Notes under the pieces: generated by a model
What the model was told of the DNA's origin: nothing
What the model saw: only the letters and a program-made list of their open reading frames with translations
Databases searched by the model: none
In this document: one piece after another, positions 1-8,995 of the stretch
How the letters are laid out: each line of letters starts with the position of its first letter
Position numbering within the stretch: the first letter of the stretch is position 1
Origin: Anniella stebbinsi
Taxonomy: Eukaryota; Chordata; Lepidosauria; Squamata; Anniellidae
Length of the DNA: 64,000 nucleotides
Assembly: GCA_029215795.1 (NCBI GenBank)
Contig: JARDYH010000001.1
Coordinates: forward strand, 11,024,001-11,088,000
Direction: 5' to 3'
Program-made: the position numbers and the translations under genes

Positions 1-1145
1 TCTGCTTGGGGAAAATAACCCAGACTTTCCCTGCACCCAAATAATATGCAAAACAGGAAAAGAGGCGAGATGGGTGCATGACAGGGACAGCATCATATGA
101 GTCCCGTGTTGCAAAACCAGTTGCCAGCTGTAGTGAGAGTGTGTTGAACTGCTGGTGTGATGGAGCTCAAAGTCTGGCTGCTTATGAAGGACAAGAGAGT
201 GATTAGAAGGCTGAGGTAGGGAAAAAATAAACACTTTGGGGTGGGGGGGAAATGGGGTGGGTACCCAATGAGACAGAACATGCTCAGTAGCCACTGACTG
301 TTGCAAAGAAGAAAAAAAGTGGAACATTGAGCTAGATGTAACAGAATGCCGAGAAAAGGGGGTAAGGCTAGTTTTCCAGTCTCTACATTGCAACTTTTTG
401 TTTCCGGTCCCACTTGTGAAAATGAAATGGCAAAATAGTAAAGTTGGAGAGGGCAGAGCAAGAAATCTATTCCTGGGCTGCAAGAGAAAGAAAAAAAGCT
501 AAAACAAAAACAAAACCCAACAACCTAGGACAACTTTATCGACATTTCTAGGAGGAAGCATCACAGCTTGAACACTGCTGCTAACCTTGTTTTCCAGTTC
601 TTGCGCCCTGTAGATTTTATCAGCTAATATTTATTTGGCATTTTTGCAGCTAGCACAGAGCATACTTTGTGAATGAGAATTCAGCAGCCAAGGTGAGTTT
701 TACAGCAACCGGTATGTTGGGTGGGGCTCATCTCCCCATAGCAGGTGCCCTGGCTTTGGAACAGGAGAAATGCAGGTGGTTTCTTTTCAAAAGGCCCATG
801 TTCTCTCTAGGCAGGTGAGGTTTGTCTTGGGCAAGGAAGATGGAACAGCATAACTCAGGCATTAGCTTTTAAAAGCAAAGATAGCTAAACTACAGCCTTT
901 TGTAAGACAGTGCAGCATCAGCCCTCCCAGCACACCCACCCACCCACCCATACGCACTAACTACACTTTCACATGAAGTCATGGGGCCACAGTGTTGTAC
1001 ATTTTAAACATGTACAAGCAGCTATGGGGAAGGGCATCTAGAAAAGCATAGTGCACCTCCTTGCTCTTCAAGAAAATGACTATAACAAACCATAGTAGGA
1101 AAATGAAATCAAACACATGAATTTTACTATCAAGTTATCTGTCTT
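1..1145. other. Unique AT-rich non-coding stretch
   Basis: I see no gene or recognisable transposon here. A short (CCCA)n-like run lies near 940. The minus-strand open frame at 93-461 has no recognisable domain and is likely chance. Confidence 0.6.
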
Positions 1146-1312
1146 AGAGCATCATCAGTCCGGGGCGGGTGGGGGAAAATTGTGTTTCCTTACCGTTGCT
1201 TTGGCCTCCTGCTGCTGTCCTACAATAACGATGAACAGCTTCCTCTTTCTTCACATGGGGAAGAAAGAGGAAGCAGCAAAGACCATGTGGCCCATTCAGT
1301 GGATGTTTTTAT

Positions 1313-1943
1313 TAGGGGTGTGCACGGCAAAAAATAATAATCGTTTATCGTTATTGCCATTTTGGACCAAAAAAAATATCTCCTTCATTCATATCGTAGG
1401 TGAACCGTATCATCTTCATGATAATTATCGTGAAAAAATGATATTTTTTGCAGCCCTATTTTTGAAGGAAAAAATGCCTATAACTTCCGTATTTTAAAAG
1501 TTTGAGGCTACACATATGTGCCAAATTTGAGATCAATCCTTCCAACCCTCAATGTTATATGAATTTATTAAAGATCGTTTCAGTTCTGACAGATCAGAAT
1601 GACAGCTCACCACGTGTGTTCATTCAGACCTGTCAGAACGGAAATGATCATTTAAAAAATCATATAAAATCGAAGGTTGGAGGGATCGATCTCAAATTTC
1701 ATACACATACATAGGCATACACCATAAGCACTGTGACCAAGTTTCAAGCCTCTAACTTTTAAAATACAGAAGTTCTAGGTATATTTATATGGCAGTCCAA
1801 TAAAACGATAAAATCGCCCAAAAATTATTGTCTCCGATTATTATCGTAGGTTTTTGTATTGTATCATCATCGTTAAACACATGCATGATAACGACCTTAT
1901 CGTATCATTATTGTACATTTTAACGATACGATACACGTCCCTA
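1313..1943 (+). mobile_element. Non-autonomous hAT element (ATCGTTATCG subfamily), nested in MITE
   Basis: Ends are TAGGGGTGTGCAC at left and ACACGTCCCTA at right. It is flanked by 8-bp direct repeats GTTTTTAT (1305-1312) and GTTTTTCT (1944-1951), 7 of 8 matching, the size made by hAT transposases. Subterminal zones are full of ATCGTTATCG-like motifs. The middle (about 1478-1779) folds back on itself around a CACGTG near 1610. There is no transposase frame, so movement would need an enzyme from elsewhere. The same family forms the outer element at 2285-5274, in opposite orientation. Confidence 0.85.
1478..1779. repeat. Internal fold-back of the hAT element
   Basis: The stretch starting CCTATAACTTCCG is mirrored by CAGAAGTTCTAGG at its right end, and the motifs AAATTTGAGATC and GATCTCAAATTT lie symmetrically. 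The arms meet near 1610. The stem is imperfect and about 130 bp per arm. The same hairpin is present in the related element (4761-5095). Confidence 0.8.
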
Positions 1944-2142
1944 GTTTTTCTTGCACTGCTTTTCCTGCACACAGCATGAATGAGCGGCAAGCTTTGCTTC
2001 CCCTCCCTGAAATTGGATTTTCCAGGGTCTTATTTTGTCACGGAAAGAAGACCAGAAGGCGCAGGAGATGTGCGGGAGACGGACGACATCATGAGTGGCC
2101 AGTAATAAGCGTGCGATAAAAATGCTTGTCTGATTATGCTCT

Positions 2143-2276
2143 TTGTCCTCACTGCCATAGTAAACCTAGGCTGGATCATATTGCTTCAAACTGTATATGG
2201 AGACTAACACAACTGAATGCTTCTCCATTCAAAACAATACCTGATCATCAAAAACTAGCATGCCAGAGATAAGGTA
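2143..2276. other. Short unique spacer between transposons
   Basis: A 134-bp stretch with no recognised element. Its last bases are followed by the left copy of the 8-bp duplication ATGGTAAC at 2277-2284. Confidence 0.5.
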
Positions 2277-2469
2277 ATGGTAACTAGGGATGTGTATCAT
2301 ATCGTTAAAATGTCCGATAACGATACAATAAGGTCGTTATCGGACATCCAATTAATGATAATGATACGATAGGAAAACCTCCGATAAATATCCGATCCAG
2401 AAATTTTCAGCCTGATTATATCAGATTATCGGACTTCCATATAAATAAACCTATAACTAGGGATGTGCA

Positions 2470-2581
2470 CTGACCCCCCGGATCGGATTGGATAGCGGAT
2501 CGGAATCGGACCTGGGGGGTCGGATCGGATCGGAGGATGGTCGGATCGGATCGGACCGGATGTCCGATCCGGATCGGACGC
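2470..2581. repeat. GATCGG-type subterminal repeat array, left end
   Basis: An irregular array of GGATCGG and TCCGATC motifs, mirrored at the other end of the element. Subterminal arrays in hAT elements are known transposase-binding regions; that role here is inferred from position. Confidence 0.8.
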
Positions 2582-3217
2582 CATTTTGAATGCTTTTTCC
2601 CATAGCCAAGTATTGTTTTACAAAAACACCTATAACTTTTTCATTTTTAAAGATAGAAGGATGAAACTTGGGCACATTATACAATGGTTAGGGACAGTTA
2701 TCTGTGAGAAATTTGAGAAAGATTGGTGCATGCGTTTTGTGGCAATTAATTTTTTAATAAATACCCAGGAATGTCTATAACTTTGTCATTTTTAAAGTTA
2801 CACATATGAAACTTTGCCACATTGTAGGTGATACCTTGGGACCTATGTGTGTGAAATTTCAGAAACGTAGGTGCTTGTCTTGTGTGGCAATTAATTTTTA
2901 GAAAAATGGGTAGTAGTGGGGTAAATACATTTACGCCTCCCATTTTTTATTTTTAAAGATACAAACAGGAAACTTGGGCACATTACAGGTACCACTTGCC
3001 TTGATATGTGTGTGAAATTTCAGAAACATTGGAGCTTGCCTTGTGTGGCAATTAATTTTTGAAACAATGAGGAAAGAAACACCTATAACTTTGTCATTTT
3101 TAAAGTTACACACATGAAACTTTGCCACATTGTAGGTGGTACCTTGGGACCTATGTGTGTGAAATTTCAGAAACGTAGGTGCTTGTATTGTGTGGCAATT
3201 AATTTTTGAAACAATGA

Positions 3218-3328
3218 GGGATTCATTGGACAGCACTTGCCCATAGGGATTCATTGGACAGTACTTGCCCATAGGGAATCATTGGAAAGCACTTGCCCAT
3301 AGGAAATCATTGGAAAGCACTTTCCCAT
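3218..3328 (+). repeat. 28-bp minisatellite, four units
   Basis: Four units of the form GGGATTCATTGGACAGCACT followed by TGCCCATA, with single-base variants. The last unit ends in CCCATTG. Confidence 0.9.
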
Positions 3329-3626
3329 TGAGAAATACAGTTATGCCTCCCACTTTTTTATTTTTGAAGATACAAACAGGAAACTTGGGCACATTGTAGA
3401 CTGGTTAGGGATAGTTATCTGTGAGAAATTTCAGAAAGATTGGTGCATGCGTTTTGTGGCAATTAATTTTTTAATAAATACCCAGGAATGCCTATAACTT
3501 TGTCATTTTTAAAGTTGCATACATGAAACTTTGCCACATTGTAGGTGGTACCTTGGGACCTATGTGTGTGAAATTTCAAAAACGTAGGTGCTTGCCTTGT
3601 ATGGCAATTAATTTTTGAAACAATGA

Positions 3627-3766
3627 GGGATTCATTGGACAGCACTTGCCCATAGGGAATCATTGGACAGTACTTTCCCATAGGGAATCATTGGACAGTA
3701 CTTGCCCATAGGAAATCATTGGAAAGCACTTGCCCATAGGAAATCATTGGAAAGCACTTTCCCATT
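3627..3766 (+). repeat. 28-bp minisatellite, five units
   Basis: The same 28-bp unit as 3218-3328, here with five copies. The last two units (GGAAATCATTGGAAAGCAC...) match the last units of the other array. This suggests the segment 2950-3330 was duplicated as a block. Confidence 0.9.
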
Positions 3767-3904
3767 GAGAAATACAGTTATGCCTCCCATTTTTTTATTT
3801 TTAAAGATACAAACAGGAAACATGGGCACATTACAGGGAACACTTCACTTGCTATGTGTGTAAAATTTCAGAAAGCTGGGTCCAGGCATTTGGTGGCTAC
3901 GAAT

Positions 3905-4226
3905 TTTTTAGATTAAAAGTTATAAACGTTTTTCCACAGAGGCTGGGGCTGTCAATTGCACCCTCCCGCCTCCCGGGAAGAAGAAGGAAACACTTTCTCT
4001 CATCTCTTTGATCCTTGCACGCTTGGCTGCAACTGAGCTAGTATCCATTACAAAAGGAGAAACAAAGTAGCACTTGGCTCGTGTCTGCTGTGATACTTTC
4101 ACTTTTTACTCAAGCAGAACAGCTGAGTCTAGGATCACTGTCTCTCGCTACGATCGTTACAGGAGAAATTTTCTACAGTCTTCAAAGTGGTGTGTGCAGA
4201 CACCTTGCCACCACATGCCTGGACCT
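3905..4226 (-). other. Unique core of the fold-back element with a short minus-strand frame
   Basis: About 320 bp not related to the arms or tandem units. It has higher GC and a minus-strand open frame 3920-4102 of 60 codons with a basic stretch (AAKRARIKEM). It could be the 5' exon remnant of a transposase, a regulatory 5' region, or captured foreign DNA. I recognise no domain in it. Confidence 0.45.
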
Positions 4227-4605
4227 ATCTTCAAAAATAAAAAATGGGAGGCGTAAATGTATTTACCCCACTACTACCCATTTTTCTAAAAATTAATTGC
4301 CACACAAGACAAGCACCTACGTTTCTGAAATTTCACACACATAGGTCCCAAGGTACCACCTACAATGTGGCAAAGTTTCATATGTGTAACTTTAAAAATG
4401 ACAAAGTTATAGGCATTCCTGGGTATTTATTAAAAAAAATAATTGCCACAAAACGCATGCACCAATCTTTCTGAAATTTCTCACAGATAACTATCCCTAA
4501 CCAGTGTATAATGTGCCCAAGTTTCATCCTTCTATCTTTAAAAATGAAAAAGTTATAGGCGTTTTTGTAAAACAATACTTGGCTATGGGAAAAAGCATTC
4601 AAAAT

Positions 4606-4740
4606 GGCGTCCGATCCGGATCGGACCTCGTCGGATCGGATCGGATCGGATCGGAGGTTGATCGGATCGGATCGGATCAGATCGGATTTTCCTGATTTTG
4701 GGGCGGATCGGATTCGGATCGTGGATCTGATCCGATCCGA
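4606..4740. repeat. GATCGG-type subterminal repeat array, right end
   Basis: The mirror partner of 2470-2581. It has perfect runs of the 5-bp unit GGATC near 4630-4680 and ends at the TIR TGCACACCCCTA. CpG density is far above the surrounding DNA. Confidence 0.8.
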
Positions 4741-5282
4741 TGCACACCCCTACCTATAACTTCTGTATTTTAAAACTTAGAGGCTTGAAACTTGGTCACA
4801 GTGCTTCTGGGGTTTGTCCAAGTATGTGGATGAAATTTGAGATCGACCCCTCCAACCATCAATTTTATATGAATTTTTGAAAGATTGTGCAACGTTTTGA
4901 CAAGTCTGAATGAACACACGTGGCGAGCTGTCATTCTGACCTGTCAGAACTTAAACGTTCTTTAATAAATTAATATAAAATCGAGGGTTGAAGGGATCAA
5001 TCTCAAATTTCATACACATACTTAGACATACCCCATAAGCACTGTGACCAAGTGTCAAGCCTATAACTTTGAAAATACAGAAGTTATAGGCATTTTTTCA
5101 AAAAAAAAATCAGCTCTATAGGTTGAGGTGGGGCTGCAAATTAAAATATTGGATTTCCAATAATTATCGTGAAGACGATATGACTAACCTACGATATTAT
5201 CAGAGACAATATTTTTTTTGGTCCGAAATTCCGATAACGATAAAATACGATATTTTCAGGAGTGCACATCCCTAATGGTAAC

Positions 5283-5572
5283 CCCCTTGTCCCCAACATG
5301 CTAGAAGTATTCTAATATGTGAGCCTCACTAACCATTCCATCTAATAGCAAACATAGTTGTTCGGTGCTCCCAGCAATGTACATTTCACATGTAGACTTA
5401 TCACCTGAAAAGAGATCAGAGCCATTGACTCTGGTATGATACAGATTGGAGAAACAAACTCGTCTAAGTCTTTGATAATGTAAACTCAACTTGTCTGCAA
5501 CTTGTTTTATTGGGAAGACATTTGGAGGAAAGGATGGTGGTTGGGCAAAAGGCCCTCACTATTCGTTCCCTC
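5283..5572. other. Unique spacer
   Basis: No recognised element. It lies between the hAT nest and the next MITE. Confidence 0.5.
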
Positions 5573-5580
5573 TAATAGTT

Positions 5581-5900
5581 TAGGGTGACCATATGAAAAG
5601 GAGGACAGGGCTCCTGTATTTTGAACAGTTGCATAGAAAAGGGAATTTCAGCAGGTGCCATTTGTATGCATGCAGCACCTGGTGAAATCCCCTCTTCATC
5701 ACAACAGTTGAAGCAGAAGGAGTAATGTCCTCTTTTGTATTTAGTCACTCTAGTATAGCTCCTGAAGCTTTAACAGTTGTGATGAAGACGGAATTTCACC
5801 AGGTGCTGCATGCATGGAAATGACACCTGCTGAAATCTCCTTCTCGATACAATGGTTAAAGATACAAGAGCCCTGTCCTCCTTTCCATATGATCACCTTA
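5581..5900. mobile_element. 320-bp inverted-dimer MITE, TAGGGTGACC ends
   Basis: Ends are TAGGGTGACC and GATCACCTTA. The flanks TAATAGTT (5573-5580) and TAATAGTG (5901-5908) form an 8-bp duplication with one mismatch. A complete palindromic monomer spans 5581-5752 and ends AGTCACTCTA. A second, inverted copy lacking its inner terminus follows at 5753-5900. Copies of exactly the same length occur at 37530-37849 and 63617-63936. A hAT origin is inferred from the 8-bp duplications and TAGGG ends. Confidence 0.9.
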
Positions 5901-5908
5901 TAATAGTG

Positions 5909-7098
5909 AACTCGTCTGTTGAGTGGCACCAGGACTGTAGCCAAAATGGGACCCACTGAGAAACAAGAGGGTGGTATAGGCATGCTCTGGGGAAAACCAA
6001 AGTTTGCAGAAGTGAAAAGAACAATAGGGGAAATTATCTAAGAGTGCCGCCCCTCCAAGAAACAAACCAATGTGGACTAAGCCTGCTCTATAGGTACTGT
6101 GTGCTGAATATTTGGTGGTGGTGATGGTGGGAATGGTGGGGGACAGAATGGAGTATTGTGAAATAAGGCATGGCTGGCTGGCTGGCTGGGCGGGCCATTG
6201 AACAGGATAACTCCAGACTGCAGCATGTTTTTTGGCAGATCCCAGTTGTCGCTTCATGAAGTAGAAAGCTGCGATACTGTGTCCACAACTCCCATGTCTT
6301 CCACAAACCTTCTCTACAACTGCGGTGGCAACGCAGGGCAAGGAGGCAGCCTTTACAACCAAGGGTATTCAGATTAAGCACAGGGACAGCCAGTTCCCAA
6401 TTCTTAAATGTAAGTTTTCTTCAAGCTTCCTATTGTCTGCACCTTATGGGTTCGGGGGGAATAAATGCACCATGCCTCTTCAGTTCAAAACAGTGCCTTG
6501 TTGGAAATTCCACTGGAGGTCTGGCGCCGGGTTTGGCATCACATCATATTTGTCCATCTACACTTCCTGCAGAATAAAGGCCACCAACAGCCTGATATCA
6601 GGGCAGGGAAGATCCTGCAAGTCATGTGGGTGTTTCCATTGCGGACGTCAGGGCTGAATTCACTCCGCATCCCCTGTTCACCATGAAGTCTTGTAATTAT
6701 CACTTTATCTCGCTACTCCTGGCAGCAAAGAATCATATTAGCAGATTAACAAAATTCAGGAGGAAAGACGAACGGAGAAGCCAAAGACAAACACCCACGT
6801 AAACCAGGAGAGGGCAGTATTTTACCACGTTTGATGCTCTGCCTCATCTCCCCGAAGCGAAGATATTGTAAGCCAGCATATTTTATTTAAAATGTTTGTC
6901 TCTCGCAACAAAGTCTTATATTTGCTTTAAATACTTTCCTCTCTTTTTTTGTCAGCATACAGTATATTACTTCGCACGTCGCACATGAAAAAAATGTCCT
7001 TGAGCAATTTACTAATATCAGCTGATGATATTTACCAAGCCAAAATTACTTACCTTTGCAGATCTGGTTACAGGTTCCACTTCACATTCAGAACAAAA
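5909..7098. other. Unique non-coding stretch
   Basis: A (GGCT)n-like short run lies near 6170-6190. The open frames on both strands (6088-6381 minus, 6325-6657 plus) overlap, show no domain and lack convincing splice context. I see no gene here. Confidence 0.55.
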
Positions 7099-7142
7099 CA
7101 ATTATTATTATTGTTATTATTATTACTATTATTATTATTATT
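7099..7142. repeat. (TTA/TTG)n microsatellite
   Basis: About 44 bp of TTA with some TTG and CTA units. Confidence 0.9.
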
Positions 7143-7165
7143 TGCTGAAGCAATGCCAAGCTTTT

Positions 7166-7200
7166 CACACACATACACACACGCACACACACACACACAA
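7166..7200. repeat. (CA)n microsatellite
   Basis: About 35 bp of CA with single interruptions. Confidence 0.9.
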
Positions 7201-8803
7201 AGTGAGCCCAGGTGGAACACACAGGGTCCGTTTATAAGTTTAACTCTTTATAAATCTTGACAAATCAGGAGAAGTCAACAGCACTCCAGGCTTGGAAAGA
7301 GGTTGCTATCGCTTCCCTATCTCCATTGTATTACTTATTCAGTACTTCTCCTGCCTTTCTTCCTTCTTGGAAAACATAGCAGCATATGTAAGGTTCGCTG
7401 ATCTCCTATCGGGGCCTTGACCAGCCCCAGACTTGCTTAGTTTAAGCAAGATTGCTGTATACCTTCAGGACACACCCTGCTCCTGTCTACTTTTTTAGGA
7501 ACACCAGAAATAGTTATCCTGAACAACCAACCAATTCATGAGCAGGGAATTCCACGGAATCATGATGGGCCTTGCCCTTTGCTCACTATCTCCAGACCAA
7601 GGTCCTATCATTGTGCTTACTATGAATGCTTCATATGCCAATTGACACATCTCAATTAGGCATGGAAGGATCCATGAGTTCTACCTCAAAGTTCCTATTC
7701 CTGATTGTGAGCTTTGTTGTTGTTCAAATGGGATATTAAGTGAGCATTAAGGTGGGCATTTTTTTTAAAAGGGCACTCTGAATTGTGTACTTTTCTCCCA
7801 TTGATTAAAGCAGGAAAATGTGTACCCCCTTTTTTTTTTTAAAAAAAGTGCAAATTTTCTAAAGTATGCATTTTGCACACACAATCACCTGCTTGGGAAA
7901 GTGTGAGAATTCCCCCAAAATGTGCTGGAATTTGCATTCAGGAGTACAAATGGTGCAAGTTCTGCTGTCAGACAAAGAGAAATGAAAATATTGTACATCA
8001 CTAATCTTATTGAGTAAACCTGACACTTTTATATAAAAAGAAAATAATATGGAGCTGAAGGGCACCTGGTGGGCCATCTTCGGCCAGCGGGAGGGTTTCA
8101 CGAGAATTAAAATATCTTCTAACTCATGATTGTTCAGTGTGTTCTTGGAAGCCTTCACCAAAACAATGTTTCCACAGTTCCCAAAGCTGCCTGCTCTATA
8201 GTTCAACTTGAGGAGCCATTCCTATTGTTTAATCTATGTCCCTGTAGTTAATATGAGCATTGTTTCTTATCTTTTGATGGATCTAGTCTAGTGAACAATT
8301 GTTTCTCCCCTTCTGTCTTAGAGCTCCTTAATTAGATAAAACCTTATGGTGGTTACACATCATGAGATGAAGCCTCTGCTTTTTCAGAGGTTCTTCTAGC
8401 TTTCCACTAAGAAAGGTGGATGGTTTAACTCAGGATAATAGATGCATGTCAATAGAGACTCTCACATCAATAGAAGGGTAGATAAGCCTTCTGTGTCTTT
8501 GGCTCTGCAGTGCACTGATTCTTTTGTATCCACAGAAAATTCCTTTGTTCCAGATCCTAGGTCTCTATCACAATTCTTTTTTTAAAAAAAAACAAACTAT
8601 TTTTTTTTAAAAAAAGCAGCCCTTAAGAGCAAGCCAATCTGTTATCTCCAAATAACTGAACGGATTGGGTGATTGTGACAACACATTTTTAGGCTGCGAT
8701 CCTAAACGATAGAGATGGGAAAACTCCAGGCATGCAGAATTAACCTTTTTTAAAAAATAGAAAATAGAGATCCATCCATTGGCATCTGATACGGAAGAAA
8801 TAC
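7201..8803. other. Unique non-coding stretch with poly-T/poly-A tracts
   Basis: Contains several T8-T10/A7 tracts (near 7830 and 8575-8615). The part 7640-8000 has AT-rich 'gtgcaaattt' and 'tgcattttgcac' motifs like the degenerate repeats at 12741-13110, but I cannot delimit an element. Confidence 0.5.
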
Positions 8804-8995
8804 AGGGCCCATTCAGACAACATACTAAGCCACTAACCACTTGCAGCAAGTGGTTAGTGAGCTTTTTTAAAGCAATGGTTATCTAGCCATGGTTTACACA
8901 ACACACTAAATCATGGTTCACGTGGTATGCTAAGCCATAATGTTTAGCTCAAAACACTTAAACATCATGGTTTAGTATGTTGTCTGAACAAGACC
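8804..8995. mobile_element. MITE with TTCAGACAACAT ends
   Basis: The left end GGGCCCATTCAGACAACATA is mirrored at the right by TATGTTGTCTGAACAAGACC. Inside are repeated 'catggtt' and 'actaa(g/a)cca' motifs. Relatives lie at 41636-41850, 48586-48903 and, shortened, 54134-54226. No target-site duplication is evident. Confidence 0.85.

Larger units (their letters stand above)
1146..2142 (+). mobile_element. MITE with AGAGCATCATCAG ends, interrupted by a hAT element
   Basis: A non-autonomous DNA transposon. The left end AGAGCATCATCAG and the right end, read in reverse (AGAGCATAATCAG), form a terminal inverted repeat. The interior matches copies at 29798-30076, 51125-51469 and 58032-58368 (shared 'cctgcacacagca', 'cagtaataagcgtg', 'ttaccgt'). 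The copy is split by a 631-bp hAT insertion (1313-1943); removing it leaves about 360 bp, like the other copies. I found no clear target-site duplication. Superfamily uncertain, possibly hAT-like. Confidence 0.75.
2620..3900. repeat. Alternating tandem units inside the fold-back element
   Basis: Two related unit types alternate. Type A carries AAAGATA followed by GAAACTTGGGCACATT; type B carries AAAGTTACA followed by GAAACTTTGCCACATT. They recur near 2643 (A), 2790 (B), 2951 (A), 3098 (B), 3362 (A), 3508 (B) and 3801 (A), mostly about 147-160 bp apart, with larger gaps where 28-bp repeats intervene. Several start with 'cctataact', which is also the target sequence of the element. Confidence 0.85.
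2458..4752. mobile_element. Inner fold-back hAT element with GGATCGG-rich ends
   Basis: Ends are TAGGGATGTGCAC and TGCACACCCCTA, with perfect 8-bp duplications CCTATAAC at 2450-2457 and 4753-4760. The arms 2458-2960 and 4227-4752 are inverted copies of each other, about 500 bp long and near-identical over the inner 380 bp. The outer part of each arm is built from GATCGG/GGATC motifs with many intact CpGs. The loop holds further tandem units related to the arms (2961-3900) and a unique core (about 3905-4226). Length 2295 bp. No complete transposase is visible, so it is probably moved in trans. Confidence 0.92.
2285..5274 (-). mobile_element. Outer non-autonomous hAT element carrying a nested hAT
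   Basis: Ends are TAGGGATGTG (2285) and TGCACATCCCTA (5274). They are bounded by perfect 8-bp target-site duplications ATGGTAAC at 2277-2284 and 5275-5282. Element-specific sequence is 2285-2449 plus 4761-5274 (about 680 bp); the rest is the inserted element 2458-4752. It is the same family as 1313-1943 but reversed: its left end matches that copy's right end. Subterminal ATCGTTATCG-like motifs and the central hairpin are kept. No transposase is encoded. Confidence 0.92.

Noticed and set aside
2931..3681. Related minus-strand frames with 'INCHTRQAPTFLKFHTH' repeats
   Set aside because: They arise from tandem units of the fold-back transposon, and the same peptide appears from both arms. No known domain, and the frames end at unit borders.
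3218..3766. 28-bp repeats considered as a CRISPR array
   Set aside because: Units are contiguous with no unique spacers, and they lie within a vertebrate transposon.
6325..6686. Overlapping plus-strand frames with a Cys-rich end
   Set aside because: 'CKSCGCFHCGRQG' looks knuckle-like but is isolated, with no collinear retroviral or LINE context.
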